From: Akebia trifoliata
Taxonomy: Eukaryota; Streptophyta; Magnoliopsida; Ranunculales; Lardizabalaceae
NCBI GenBank assembly: GCA_017979445.1
Contig: CM030717.1
Span: 17,657,288-17,721,287, forward strand
Direction of reading: 5' to 3'
DNA length: 64,000 bases
In this document: piece after piece, positions 1-12,936 of the stretch
How positions within the stretch are numbered: position 1 is the first letter of the stretch
How the letters are laid out: each line of letters opens with the position of its first letter
Program-made: the position numbers and the translations under genes
Notes under the pieces: model-generated
The model's input: the letters and a program-made list of their open reading frames with translations, nothing else
The model's database searches: none
Told to the model about the DNA's origin: nothing

Positions 1-1027
1 TGCACGCCTGATAGGCATAGACGAAGATGATTAGTCAGTGATCACTAACAATCTAGTAGTAGTCGAACGTTCTGACACATCGAAAAGAGACCCATTGCTT
101 ACGGTCACGTCAAACGGCCAGCCTGAGCCGGATAAATGGTTCCGCAAGCGTGGTAGACACGACCAGCCACAAAATCAGGAACTACGATGTTATTGAGGAA
201 TATCATGTCCCGACTGGGAGCGATCCAGTCGTGAATCCCAACTCTTTAATTCCAATACTCCACCACTTGTATTATGTATCTGTTGTTATATTTCAAATTA
301 TAAACTGAAAAGCATGTCTATTATTTTAATGTTGTCAACGGTATTTGCATAGAATGGAAAATGTATAATGAGTATGGATGATTGATGCCATGTGTAATCT
401 TTAAACTGTTTAGTTGCTCATCCCTGGCTATATGTACCAGTTGATCGTATTTTATCTTGTAAAACCTTGCATGTATTAAAATGTTCAGTATGCTTTATTC
501 GATCATGCTTAGGAAGGGTTATTAGTAGGAATTGGCTGTGGACTTGCTGGGTAACTTTCGTTACTCACCCTTTCCTTCCTATTTTTAGTTTCAGCACTTG
601 CAGCTACCGAGACAGGCGTAGAGTCAGTATTTGAGGAGTATCTGGTCGGTCAGATCGACGATCAGAGTTTATTGCCTGGTGAGCAGTAAGGCTACATCCG
701 TTAGAATTGCCAGTTTCATCCAGGATGTATGTAGTTTTTGGATTGAGAGTTTAGGCCTATGTTAGAGTGAGAGTATTTTGTAATCTGTATATGATTAGAT
801 CTTCCGCACTCTGATCTACTTACATGTTAGATGTAATTAGTCTTCCGCTGTTATTTTCCTGTATCTACGTTTTTATATACAGGTTTTGTCATAAATTGGT
901 TTATCAGGTTTGAGTTCCGTGAAACGTTAACATAAACAGAGGAGACCATGCCGAAATTTTGAGAGGTGCCACCTAGTACCTCGGGATTGGGCTTGGGATT
1001 TGTGTTAGCGTTTGGCGGGGCGTCACA
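1..1027 (+). mobile_element. 3' portion of a Ty3/Gypsy LTR (Tekay/Del-like), cut by the window edge
   Basis: No open reading frame is present. The stretch ends in a GC-rich GGCGGGGCGTCACA block at about 1014-1027, which resembles the 3' terminus of Del/Tekay-type Gypsy LTRs and carries the canonical CA end. The family assignment rests on memory of that terminal motif. The 5' end lies outside the window, so solo LTR, 3' LTR and fragment cannot be told apart. Confidence 0.45.
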
Positions 1028-3650
1028 GTCGAGGTCGATTACTAGGCAATTTTAGAACAAAAACTTAAAAATTTCACGAAGTCATTATTTTTCTACTATA
1101 TTCTATTTACATAACTATGGAGGAAAAATATATCAATGTTATATGAATATATAAACAATTGTTAAAAAAAAAATCAAAGAAATAGAGGATAGAGTAATAA
1201 TATTTGTTAGAAAGTTCCAATAAATCACGGATCGAACATGAAAGTGGGCAAATTTACAAAGTTCAATACGTGAGCTTCATTGGTGAGCTCCAGTGGCTTT
1301 TGGTGAGTTTTGGTATAGAGAATGGAGATATCTCTATTTGAATGGTATAAAAGGTCAGGAGGGAAGAAGTACAATTTAGAGTAATATTTTTCAAGGATTT
1401 ATTAAAGAAGTTGTAGGTGGGGATATTTCTTTCTAAAAACATGAGTTGTATGGCAAATGACCTTGTTTTGAGTAATAAAAAATGTGCTAAAATTCCTTGA
1501 AATATATATATATATATATAGTTTAAACAATTCATATATCTTTTAATCAGACAATAACCATCATTATTCATATTCAAAAAAATTAATTAAAAAGTCATTG
1601 TGCATTTATTATGGATTAGGAGATGACAAAAAAAAGTCAAATGGACTCTTCATTTGGAGACTAGGTGATAGCCCCTCTAATGAGAAAGGCCCATCAAAAG
1701 TCAATGTGGCAGTGGTCAATCATCTCAAAATAAAATTAAAGTAAAAGTCAAAATCAAAGTCAAAGACACGTTCTTCAAAAGAGGAAGATATGCGTTCAAC
1801 CCTTCTCGAGTTTCAAAGAAGATGGTCAAGCTACCAAACATATGCACTCTATATTCACATCTGGCTTTTTCACGCAGTGGAAAACAATAAAATAAATAAA
1901 TAAATAGTGAATCACAATGATTTGATTGGTAAATTTGTCAGCATATAATTTGATCCATTTCACAAACCCAAAGATTTGATTTGATATAAAAGAAGCGAAT
2001 TTGATAATTAAGTTTTGAAACATGGATTTCTTTTCGATATCACATATAAATGTTAATGTGCTCCATTTCTTGAAATTTTTTTTGTAACTTTAAGAAAATT
2101 CATTTGAGGCAGACCTTAAATAGACAAATTAAAAAACTTATTAAAAGATGACTTGTTGAATTTTTGAAAAATTGTTACGCCCAGCTTTTTCAACTTTAAT
2201 CTCCTAATCTATCCGTTTTATTCTAATTCGTCCATATCAAACTGACCCCAACCGTCATCATTGCCATCTTGTGATCACTAATACCACTGTCCCCACCATG
2301 ACCATCACCACAATCATCGCAACTACCACTACTTTAACCTGCCAACGTCACCACCACCACCACCGCAACATTGTCACTATAATCACATCATCATTAAAGA
2401 TCATCGTGGCGATCAGTAGTCCAGGACCATGCGTCCATCACTATTACACTACAATCATCTTTTAAAATACAAAATGAAATATTTATAGATTATGTTTGTT
2501 CTATTATTTGAATTGTTATAAGTTTTCATAAATTTTAAATATTTCAAGAGCAATGATAATAATAAAATATAATATAAAAAAAAAGATATAATAAAATATA
2601 AATTTCTATTTGAAAAAAAAAAAAAAAAAACATTTATCATTTTGAAGTGCATATGTGCAAACTACTTAGTACTTATAAGCTGGATTTTACATGGAGTTGA
2701 AGTATCTCTTTTTATTTTCCCGACAAGCGTGGACAGAGCAAGCATTTCTTCATCAATCAAATTTGTAGTGGATGATTAGACCATCATTTGATATTCCGCA
2801 ATCCACAATAAAGAAATCATCTTAGTCAAAGACTAATAATGTGAATAACATTTTGTCAAAGATGTCCTCAGTTATTTAGAGGGCCTATATTTCCATTATA
2901 ATTTTTATTTTTCTTTATTAAAATTATATGTATATCAAATCAAATTATAAGAGTAAAAGATACAACAAGATAATCAAGATTCATGAAGAGAGAGGACAGC
3001 TACGATGCCAAACAATACTCCAATTTTCTTTTAATAAACAAAAGAAAAATACTCTTTAATTTAAACCCCAAAACCATATGTTTTTTAACATACATGATAT
3101 TACTTTGAGTGTTATTTCGAGTCCCTATAACAAGGCTCTAAACAAAATTAAAGATTATCATTAGAGAAATAATTAATGAAATTTCATTATTTTGGTCTGG
3201 CACTATGATCTCTCTTTAATGAATGCTTATTACCATTTTAAATAAAAGAAAAATAATTTAACACAAAGGTCCTTATCACATGATTAAGAAGGTCATCCAA
3301 TGGCCTTCACCCAGGAATGTTGGGGGTGGTAGTAACTATTATCTTTCATTTGGTGGACACCATATATAATACAATACAGCTGAGCCATATACCTAAAACA
3401 TATACAAGATTTTATCTTATTTAATTTGTAAAAGAAATAAATTATGTGGTTGGGTTAGGTTAAGGATGTCCATAGAAGATAAGATTAACCTACAAATAAT
3501 TGTCATTATGGATAATAATAAATAATAAGGAACTCTAGGCATGTCTCATATTAGACACTTATCATATATAAATTTTAGGTCTTATCGAAGTTTGAAGTTG
3601 ACTTGGCCAAGATGATGAGTTGAGTTGGCAATTTTGTCAAGTTTACTGAA
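1028..3650. other. AT-rich intergenic stretch without a supported gene
   Basis: The sequence is AT-rich with poly-A/T runs, a (TA)n microsatellite at about 1503-1521, and a CAC/CAT-rich low-complexity patch at 2270-2460. The short open frames here have skewed low-complexity translations (Thr/His/Ile-rich) and no recognisable domain or splice context. Confidence 0.6.
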
Positions 3651-3659
3651 ATGAGTTAA

Positions 3660-3884
3660 GGGTTGGGATCCGTTGATTCCTAAGAATGACTCATGAAAAA
3701 AACACATGATCCCAACCCTTTAAATTCAAAATTCAATAGTTGACATTTATGAGTATCTTAATAACACAAATCTCAGAGATACTTATCCCGATGATAAATC
3801 TCAATCATTGAATTTTGCATTTAAAAAATTGGAATGATGTGTTTTTTTCATGAGTCATTCTTAGGAGTCAAGGAATTCTAACCC
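3660..3884. mobile_element. 225-bp foldback MITE, probably Mutator-like, with 9-bp target duplications
   Basis: The ends are inverted copies: GGGTTGGGATCCGTTGATTC on the left against GGGTTAGAATTCCTTGACTC read from the right. The inverted similarity continues inward over about 100 bp per arm, so nearly the whole element folds back. It is flanked by perfect 9-bp direct repeats ATGAGTTAA (3651-3659 and 3885-3893). A 9-bp duplication is typical of Mutator-superfamily insertions. There is no coding capacity, so it would depend on a transposase in trans. Confidence 0.8.
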
Positions 3885-4347
3885 ATGAGTTAATTTGCAT
3901 TGAGTTTTGGGGTCAAGTCACCCTGAAATCTAATCGAGGCAAGTCAACTCACTCTAGAGCTCAGAATCCTCAACATCCTTTTAAATTTTAATCAAAGTGA
4001 TAATAACCGTTAGATGTAGAATTATGAGTTTTGAAGCCAATGTTTTGATCCTCAAGAACTTTAGGATAAGATAAGATAAGATGGAGACTACAAAGGCTTG
4101 TATTAATCTCTTATTTATTTAATAGAAAAAACAAAAACGGGCTTGAAAGTGACCTCATCGGCATAACTTTCTATCCTCTTAACAAATTTAAAAAGTATTG
4201 TCCATTATACAAATTAAGGACATTTGTCAGAAGCTCAAATCCAAAACTCTTTACAACATGAGCGAGGTTCCTTTTCACTTCGCTTGATGCTTATGAGATG
4301 GATAAGTAAAGAGAAAAAATTTAGGTAAAATTACTTAAAAGTCCAGG

Positions 4348-4559
4348 TAATATGACCCGCGAAGTGGCACACTCAAATGACTCCATGACATGGACAAATT
4401 CGGGAAACTATAGATCTGTATGTCTCAGGATACATGATTCCCTCGGGATACATTTTTTATGGGGAAGTGGAATCGTGTATCATAAGGCATTCAGTTTTAT
4501 GGTACCTGAACTTGTCAGGACATGAGTCATTTGAGTATGCCACCTGTAAAGTCATATTA
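4348..4559. repeat. 212-bp foldback (inverted-repeat) element
   Basis: The left arm begins TAATATGACCCGCGAAGTGG. The reverse complement of the right arm begins TAATATGACTTTACAGGTGG, and both continue with a shared CATACTCAAATGACTC-like block. The arms are about 55 bp and imperfect. I could not define a clear target duplication, so the superfamily is left open. Confidence 0.65.
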
Positions 4560-5360
4560 TCACAACAACTCGTTACTTAATAGATTTCATTTTCAAATCC
4601 CTAACTCTTTGGAGGTAACTTTATAACCTAGCTAGTGAAGTTTTCTCTGCAAATGTACTTCCATCTTAGTAAAAGTTTTGAAGTATCAAAATATCATTTT
4701 CTCATCTATTATAATTTGCCTAAGATTTTCAATGGGAGATTTCAATCTATTTCTATGAATTGTGATGGTGAATGATGAATGTAGGACGATATAATCATAA
4801 TTTCAAATCCTAACCATCAAGAAATCTCCCACGAATCATTTTATGTGCTTGGTTGATATAACAACGATTTCTTGTTAAGATAAAATATAAACCTTTTTAT
4901 TTTTTATTTTAAACTTATTTGATCAACCTCATACTCAATCTCTTACGCCCCCACTATACTATGACCATACACCAAAATTATAATGCAATGAATAAGCATC
5001 ATCAATTTTTTTTTTTCTCCTATTTTTTAGAACATTATTGAATTATAGAATCATGCCATAAATGATAATTGTTGTTTCTAAATATTATATTATATAACCA
5101 CACATTTATTCAAGTTTGAGTAATTGTACCCTTGTTGTGATGAAAATTAGAGACATCCCCTACCTTGAAAAGATGAAGTAATATTCATTTACTTTAGTCT
5201 TACATGTGAAATTAACATAAAATGACAAAAATATCCTTATTTGTAAAATAATTCAAAACATTTGAGTTTTTACCTATTATTTTTCATCTCTAGGGTGAAA
5301 TTGTTTCCATTCTTCAATCCAAAGATTCTTTCTCCTTCAACCATCAAACCACTCATACAA
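4560..5360. other. AT-rich intergenic stretch, nothing recognised
   Basis: No open frame with recognisable content, no RNA gene and no defined repeat ends were seen. Confidence 0.5.
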
Positions 5361-5374
5361 CATAGGTTTTGTGG

Positions 5375-5500
5375 CAAGTGCCAACCAGTTTAGTTGGTAA
5401 AATCTTTGGGTGATGATATCAAATATTTGGGTTCAAATCCCGTCACAATTGAGTTATTGAATTCATTAATGACTTATCGATAAAATAAAATAAAAAGATA
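5375..5500 (+). repeat. tRNA-derived SINE-like sequence
   Basis: The sequence contains a box A-like TTTAGTTGGT at about 5389 and, 45-50 bp downstream, a box B-like GGTTCAAATCCC. These are the spacing and bases of a tRNA-type internal RNA polymerase III promoter. It ends in an A-rich simple tail (ATAAAATAAAATAAAAA). The 5' half does not form a credible cloverleaf, so it is not called a tRNA gene. Confidence 0.5.
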
Positions 5501-5504
5501 CATT

Positions 5505-6335
5505 TTGTGAGAGATTAAATATGATAGACATTTTAAAACAAAATAAAGTTTTTGCCAAGAGTTTTCAACAAGTTTGTAGAAGTTCTAAAATATTTTAAAC
5601 ATTTTTACTGTTATAATGAGAGAAGGCAAAGTAAAAGTAGTTCCACACAAAATTTTGAGTGGTCATAAATGCCTTAACTTTTACCTTTAAATTTAATATA
5701 ATCAAGGTCATTTTTGTCAAAAATGCACTCCCACAAAACTAAATCATATTAATTAGTTTTCAAATTTACAAAAATATCTATTTTATTATGTATTATTCAA
5801 AAAATGTTTAATTAATTTATTAAATTATATAAAAACCCTTCTAATTCATGTGAATTTGCACATGCCACCTTTTAGTTTAAGAAACTCCCTTTTTTAGAAG
5901 GGAAAAAAACACAAGGCATTTTATCATAGGATTTAAGTATCTTAAGATAGAACATGGTGTTTTTATTATTTTTTTTCCTTCTCTAAAATATTTATACAAA
6001 TAAACAAGAATAAGTCTTTTACAATTAAAATACAATTGACAAAAATTAGAATCGAAAAAAATATGATGATTCTGATTTTAGGTAGGGGTGTCAATGGGTG
6101 GGTTTCGATTCACTTCTTAGGGAGTTTAGAACCACAACCATAATCGAACCAGAACTATCAAATATTTTTTTATTCTGGTTCTACTATTCAAGGAAATGAG
6201 GTGACTTAAAATTACCTTTGCTCGAGCATTGTGCGCCACCTCTTCTCTGGGGATCTGACTGGTCAATCTTGATTTCAAAGAGCTAACAAAAAATGTGTTT
6301 TGTCCAACTTGATTCGTTTGCAGTAATCTGTTTTT
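5505..6335. other. AT-rich stretch, nothing recognised
   Basis: It is low in complexity with no credible coding frame. The segment near 6080-6190 weakly resembles that near 28670-28800 (the TGTCAA...GGGT and AACCA...TCTGGTT words), which suggests further old repeat material that I cannot delimit. Confidence 0.35.
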
Positions 6336-6339
6336 ACAA

Positions 6340-6583
6340 AATGTTTTACCAACTCTGTATTGATGCTAGTTCTGTGCTTTTTGTAATTCTTTTTAAATTA
6401 TATAAATTATGTGTTGATGTTAGCTCCGTGCTTATGTAATCCTCTTTTTCAAAATATTTTATCAATTTCGTGTTGATATAATCATTTTTTTAATTATACC
6501 AACTTCGTGTTGATGCCAGTTTCGTACTGATGCCAACTTCGTGTTGATGTAATCTTTTTTTTTAATTATGTCAACTTTGTGCT
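6340..6583 (+). repeat. Minisatellite, left part (about 40-bp unit)
   Basis: Degenerate head-to-tail copies of a unit built from CAACTCCGTGTTGATGCC, AGCTCCGTGCTGATGTAAT and a T-rich spacer. The array is broken at 6583 by a solo LTR and continues from 8900. It lies upstream of a Gypsy gag remnant, so it may be part of that element's LTR or leader. Confidence 0.75.
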
Positions 6584-8899
6584 TGTAGACACCCCAATTT
6601 AAATAGGCCCCTACTCGAAAGGTCTCAAAAATATCGATTTTCCAAATAAATGGGCCAACGGGCCTTAAGGGCCCAAGTTATTGAAAAGTGACATTTTGAT
6701 CGAATCAAGGCCCCTAAGACCTCCTAATGGTTTAGGGGGGGCCCACTAAAAGGACTTGGCCTACCCTACGCTTTCCCAATATACGCCGCTCCGTTTTCAA
6801 AATAAAAAATGTCAAATTTTCGATAAAACTCACCAACGGGCCTAAAAAGCCCGATTTACCAACAAGTGGCATTTTGATTAATCCAATAATTTCAAATTTT
6901 CAAAAAAATGGATAAAATTAAAATGAGACTTGGGATACCTATCACTTCCTCTACCCTCACCGTTCCATCTCCAAATCCGAAAAAACCTAATCCATCTAAG
7001 GCCCACGAACCCGCAAGTCACCTAAAATGTATTTTTCGCATTATCCCCTAACCTAAATCCAATCCCATATCATCTAAAAACCTAAAACGTATCCACTCTT
7101 CCAAATCCAATCCAAAATTATCCCAACCAATTCTTAAAACTCAAAACCTATCCTAAAACCCAAGCTCAAACCCATATCCAATTCATATCTTACCCACAAC
7201 TCTAACCCATAACCCATAACCCACATCAACCAATCACTCTTTTATCATCAAAGGGTGACACATGTCATCACTCCCTCTCACCTCCCTTATCAAACCACCC
7301 ACCCCATCAAATTTCTCTAAAATATTAACTACCTATATCACATTTTCTCTAAAAAATCACATCAACCCACACCCTCCCCTAACCTATCCTCATTACTCCT
7401 TATAAACCTCCATTCTCTTAAATCAAACACCTCCAACCCATACTTCCCCCTAACCTACCCTTTTTACTCCCTATAAACCTCCATTCTCTCAAATCAAACA
7501 CCTCCAACCCACACCTCCCCTAACCTATCATCATCATACCTCCCCCTAATCTATCATCATCATTCCCTATAAATCCATCTCTACAACCTAAACCTATATC
7601 CATCATCTCAAATCAAATACTTATTCTCTCTCATCAATTCATCTAAACATCTAATCTCCACACATCTTGCCACATGTTACCATTTCCCTCACCCTCCCAA
7701 AATCAAATTAAAATTCACTTCCCACAATTCACCAAACACTCAACCACCATCTTACACCCTCCATTCTCTTAAACGAAACATCACTCAATCAATCAAGCAC
7801 CTTCTTAAACATCCATCATTTCACCTCACCAAACATTCCACCCAAATGATTTGGGTAAGATCCAAACCATTTGGATCAAAACACAACCCATTTACCTCTA
7901 TTACATAATTACCCCTCTCCCAACTCCTAATTTCAGACCCCCACCTTTAAAATATGTGTCATTCTCTATTCTCCCACACTTTATCCCATTATATCCCTAA
8001 AGTATCCTCCCAACACCTATAAATACTCATTTTCTCTCCTAAAAATGATTACCAAGTTTCACATAAAAAAATACTTCACTCAATCTATTCTCTACTCATC
8101 TCTTCTCTATTTTCTTATTAATTTTCTAAAAAGAAATATATACTCTCCCATTCTACTAAGATATTGAAAAAAAAAAAGAAAATAAAAATAAGTAAGGTTG
8201 AAGCTTTAAGGTGGGTTAAAGCAAATCCCCCTCTTCTTCTCTACCCTCTCCATCTCCCTCTTCTAATATCCCCTTCTTCTCTTTATTTTAATTTTAGAAT
8301 GACTTAAGATGCAATGATCCCCTTCCCTTATCTCCGGTAGACCGAACTTTGGTCCGGTCAAAAGTATAAGGGTTGTAATCCATTTTGAAAATAAAATCGA
8401 TTTTAATCACTCAATTGTTTTAAGGCGATTGGTGTTTGGGTTCTTCTCAACTCATGAGAATGAACCCATAACCATAGCCAATATTTTTCAAATCACATTT
8501 AGCAACCGAGGCAAATGATTCAAAGGATCATCTCCTTCAATGGGATGATTCTATAATCAAACAAAAAGTAAATCCCTACTAAGGGTACAAGATATCGACA
8601 CGTGGCACTTCACTTTTATTTTGCATTTTCAATTTAAAATGATCGAGTTGAGTTGAGGTTACCACCACATGGTGGGGAGAAAAGGGTGCCTAACACCTTC
8701 CCTTTTCTCCAATCGAGTAACTTGCCCTGATCTCGAAGTTGATCGATACTTTATCCATCGTGAGTTACTAAAATGCCAAAATGTCATTTTTTTTAAAATG
8801 TATATCGGGTGACCATTCACACCTACTTACAATATGAATGGTGGCGACTCCAAACCTTAATAGATGTGACCATCGTAATCGTGAAAACACATATCTACA
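6584..8899 (+). mobile_element. Solo LTR of a Ty3/Gypsy element (2.3 kb)
   Basis: It starts TGTAGACACCCCAATTT and ends ATATCTACA, giving TG...CA termini. The flanking 5-mers GTGCT (6579-6583) and ATGCT (8900-8904) match at four of five bases and fit an insertion duplication. A TATA box (TATAAATA, 8018-8025), a downstream GGGTGCCTAACACCTTCCC block near 8685 and a terminal GGTGGCGACTCC word are shared with the other LTRs in this window. No gag or pol is present, so recombination between two LTRs is the likely origin. The interior is CA-rich and pyrimidine-biased. Confidence 0.75.
8018..8025 (+). promoter_or_regulatory. TATA box of the solo LTR
   Basis: TATAAATA lies in the 3' third of the LTR, the position expected for the U3/R promoter of a plus-oriented element. 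Activity is inferred only. Confidence 0.45.
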
Positions 8900-9590
8900 A
8901 TGCTGATGTAATTTTTTTTCAAATTTTTACCAACTCTGTGTTGATGACAACTCCGTGCTGATATAATTCTTTTTAAAAACAATATTTTACCAACTCTATG
9001 TTGATGCTAGCTCTGTGCTAATGTAATCATTTTTTTTAACTATGTCAACTCGTGTTGATGCCAACTCCATGCTGATGTAATTTTTTTTCAAATTTTTACC
9101 AACTCCATGATAATGTAATCATCTTTTCTAAATTATTCACCAATTTCGTGTGGATGCCAACTCCGTGCTGATGTAATCGATTTTTAATTATGCCAGCTCC
9201 GTACTGATGTAATTCTTTTTCAAAATTTTACCAACTTTGTGTTGATGCTAGTTTTGTGTTGATATAATATATTTTTCAAAATATTTTAACAACTCCGTGT
9301 TGATGCTAGCTCCGTGCTAATGTAATCCTCTTTTTTAAAATGTTGTACCAACTCCGTGTTGATGCCAGCTCCATGTTGATGTAATTGTTTTTTTAATTAT
9401 GCTAACTTAATGTTGATGTCAGCTCTATGCTGATGTAATCACTTTTTCAAACTATACCAATTCCCATGTTGATGTAATCATTTTTTAAATTGTACCAACT
9501 CTATGTTGATGCCAATTCCGTACTGATGTAATTTTTTTTCAGATGATCCAGTTTCGTGTTGATGTCAGCTCTGTGCTGACGAACTACGCT
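8900..9590 (+). repeat. Minisatellite, right part (about 40-bp unit)
   Basis: This continues the array at 6340-6583 with a dozen or more degenerate units. The words AACTCCGTGTTGATG and GCTCCGTGCTGATGTAAT alternate with T-rich spacers. The last clear unit ends with GTGCTGACGAACTACGC near 9590, about 180 bp before the gag start codon of the old Gypsy element. Confidence 0.75.
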
Positions 9591-9766
9591 TTTAAAAAAT
9601 TCTTTTTGGGTGTCATTCATAATAATTATCGGATCTAATAAAATGTCATGCATGTTATTTTTCCTTGTAATATAATAACACGAGACCTTTGCATCTACAA
9701 GTGGCCAAACGAAAGAAATTCAAGCACCTTGAGAAGTCTTCGTATTTCCTTTGATCTTCATTAACT

Positions 9767-11181
9767 ATGAGTAACTCAAATGACCCACAACCAGTAGTAA
9801 ATGAACTAGTTGAGGCTAACATGATAATAACAATGTTGTTGAAAATAACAGAAAGGCAAGAATGAATGCTGACAGTTGTCTTAAGTAGTACTAATTTTTT
9901 ACAAGCACAAGCTGCTCAACACTAAGCATCTGGGTCAAAACCCGAGCTCCCCGAGCAATCATAGCCCGAACAACAAACCACCCTACCCCTTATTATGCCA
10001 GTGTATCAGGACCTCCACTTTACATCCCTTAGAATCGATCACCTCCAGTAATCATCATATACAACGAGTGTGACTTCAAGGTTGTCGAAACCAAGAGTAC
10101 TATCGACGAAAAATAACCCAACAGATTGAATCTCTTCAAGAGGAAATGAGAAGAATTAAGGGCACAAATACCCTAGGAGGGACCAAGTTTAGGAACCTTT
10201 GCTTCTATCCCAATGCACAGCTGCTGGCTGAGTTCAAATGCCCAAAATTTGAGAAATATAATGGTGTTGTCGCACCTCAAATTGTACTGTGGATTGATGT
10301 GCCAATACGGCGAAGACGACTGATTGTTAGTATAGTTATTCTACAAAAGTCTGACAGGACCAGCTCTTAAATGGTTCTCGGGATTAGATCATTTACTCAT
10401 CAAGAATTGGTAGGATCTAACTGAAATGTTTTGGCACAACCACAGGTTTAACACTGATGTTGGTTTGGACTGAAATGATATGGCACAGATGACGAGGAAA
10501 CAGTGAAGGAATATACCCAAAGATGACGAGAGTCAACTTCTCAAGTAAGGCCCACTATGACCGAGTAAGAAATGAATACCACGTTCATCTCTATATTGGG
10601 ACATTCGTTCTACACACATCTAGTGGGGCATATCACGATCACTTTCTCTAATCTTTTTCAAGTAGTAGACCAGGTCGAGGATGGTATCTGAATCGGTTTA
10701 ATATTTGATTTCACAGCCCTAAGCGTAATAATAGGAATGTTAACATAGAAGAAATCAATGCCTTTGGTCAAGAAAAGAGAAAAGACTCAAGTCAACAACT
10801 TACAACCCAGCCAACCTCTCTTTATTCAACCATCAGTTCAGAGGCAACAGTCACCTCAAGTCCCTTGGATGCTAGTGCCTCAAGCTTCCTAGGCTCCAAC
10901 GTTGTAGAATCTCTTCCGGATGATTCTTTCACAAGCTACGCTAACATAGCAAACTCTATAGTTCGGTCAGAATCAACAAGCAAAACCTAACAAGATCAAT
11001 AGAGTGTTCACCAAGCTACCAATAATGCTGTCAGAACTACTTCCCATATTACTCCGAGGGGAGTACCTCACTAAGCGACTATCGAACTCGGAAGCTGCTA
11101 AAAGATTGGGGTACAATCCCAACCTATTCTATGAGTTTCATATGAGTGCACCTGAGTACTCTATTGACTAGTGTTGGCAGT
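9767..11181 (+). pseudogene. Old Ty3/Gypsy gag, 5' part (decayed, split by insertion)
   Basis: An ATG at 9767 begins a Gypsy-like gag N-terminus (MSNSNDPQPVVNELVEAN) that soon meets a stop. Later frames show pieces of the Retrotrans_gag domain, such as LKWFSGLDHLL and EMFWHNHRFNTDVGLD around 10370-10470, the region that packs the capsid core. Several stops and frameshifts separate the pieces, so it is not expressed as an intact capsid protein. The gag reading stops at 11181, where a younger LTR element is inserted, and resumes at 23085. The only long open piece is 10146-10370. Confidence 0.75.
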
Positions 11182-12936
11182 TGAAAACGTCCTCGATCCG
11201 TGGGGTGCGCGGATCCACTTTTGACCCTTGAGGTTTGGGAGTCGTCACCTAGTTATTACGGTCTAGGAACCGATCAATGACTCTAAATGGATAAAGAGAC
11301 CAATCTACTAAAGAAAACTGAATCCGGGGATCACATTACGGGGTTGGAAGGTGTTAGGCACCAACCCCGCCCGGCCAATGCCGGTCTCTACTTAACCCAA
11401 ATAAGTCTACATTGCTAACAAAAACCTAGATAGAAAAAGAAAGGAAAAAAAATAAAATAAAATAAAATAGACTTTACCTTTGAACGCAACGGTTCTATTC
11501 CCTCAGATTCAATGAAACTGCTCCTTGTACCGTTTTCCTTACTTCGTTCTGTCTCCGGATCTGATTTCGGATCTCCGAGGCAACGTATTTCTTCCTTAGA
11601 TCTAGATTCTTCAAATTTTGTTATCGATTTTGGGGTGTTTTTGAAGGGCTTCTAGGTGTTTTTAAGGTTAAAATCGAAGTATGGGTGTTAGGTAAGGAGT
11701 TGGGACTTCAAAACTAAGGTTTATGGGAGGCTAGGGAGGCTTTTTGACCTACGTCTCTTAGGATTTTTGATTTGATATGAAAATAGGGTGTGAGCACCCG
11801 TATTTATAGATTTTTTTAAGGGTTGATTTAGATAGAGTTAGTGTTTAATTAGAGTTCTTTTAGTTAGAATTGTATTTTAGTTAGAATTATTTTAGGTAGA
11901 ATTGTATTCTAATTAGAATTGTTTTATGTAGAGTTGTATTTTAGTTAGAACTCTATTAAATAGAGTTATTATTTAATTAGAACCTCTATTAGGATTTTTG
12001 ACTTTTGGTCTTATTTAATTGACTTTTAATATTTTGACTTTAGTCTTAATTGATTGACTTTTAATATCTTGACTTTAGTCTTGCTTAATTGACTTTAATT
12101 TTGACTTTAGTCTTACTTGATTGACTTGACTTTAGTCTTGCTTGATTGACTTTAAATTTTTGGAGAATCCCCCTTTATTATATCTTTAATTCTTTGGACC
12201 CCCAAATAGAGGGGTCCTTAAAGAAATATCTCACGAACCCTCAACAATTTTTCATGAGAGCTCGATTGATCGATTTTTTTAGTTCAAAATTTTAAATTAA
12301 TTTCATTAATGTTTCAATTTAATTATTTAATGTTTTATTTATTAATTTCGAAATTTTTAATTATGAAAATTATGAAATTACCATTTTACCCCCGGAGAGG
12401 ACTTTTCACGTTTTAAGTCGGTTTTTAATGTTCTAGGATGTTTTAGAATCGATTTTTCGTAAGGAATTCAATGTAAATATTATTTTGTGTCATTTATGGA
12501 ATTTTTTGTGTGAAATGGTTGTGAACTTTATAAGGGCCATTTTCGTAATTTCGTCAAATTCTGTGAAAATTGGCGAAATGATTTATTTGGTTTCGATTTG
12601 TTGTTTTATGTGTTTGAATGTGTTTCCCTAAGTGTAATGTAGGCTCTAATGATATTTTGATGTTAGGGATATTTTGGTAATTTGGTCATTTTTTACTGAT
12701 TTTTATCGTGAAGCTTCTTTTTGTTTGCAAGATGATGATTTCTATGTTTCTGGGATCGTATTTTCCTAGCGTAGCGTGGTTTCTATAGTTTTGTCAGTTC
12801 GAGATACCTCATCCGGATTTCTGAAACATATCTGGTAACAAAATAAAGCATTGGAATAATCATCCATCATTGAGAACCATTGCAATCGGATTGACGAGTT
12901 GATTAATCAGGCGAGTGCAAAAATGGGGTGTCTACA
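11182..12936 (-). repeat. 3' LTR of the gag-only Gypsy element
   Basis: It reads TGAAAACGTCCTCGATCCG at the left edge and GGGGTGTCTACA at the right edge, so the minus strand starts TGTAGACACCCC. It matches 21338-23084 over its full length. It has an extra 9 bp near 11735 and lacks a 7-bp duplication found near 22325 in the partner. Confidence 0.9.
11801..11808 (-). promoter_or_regulatory. LTR TATA box (3' LTR copy)
   Basis: TATAAATA lies on the minus strand, next to a GGGTGTGAGCACCC inverted repeat. The same arrangement is at 21948-21955 in the other LTR, as expected for the U3 promoter of a minus-oriented element. Confidence 0.45.

Noticed and set aside
2271..2465. Open frame with His and Thr runs
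   Set aside because: Low-complexity CAC/ACC repeats give the residues; there is no domain, splice context or conserved start.
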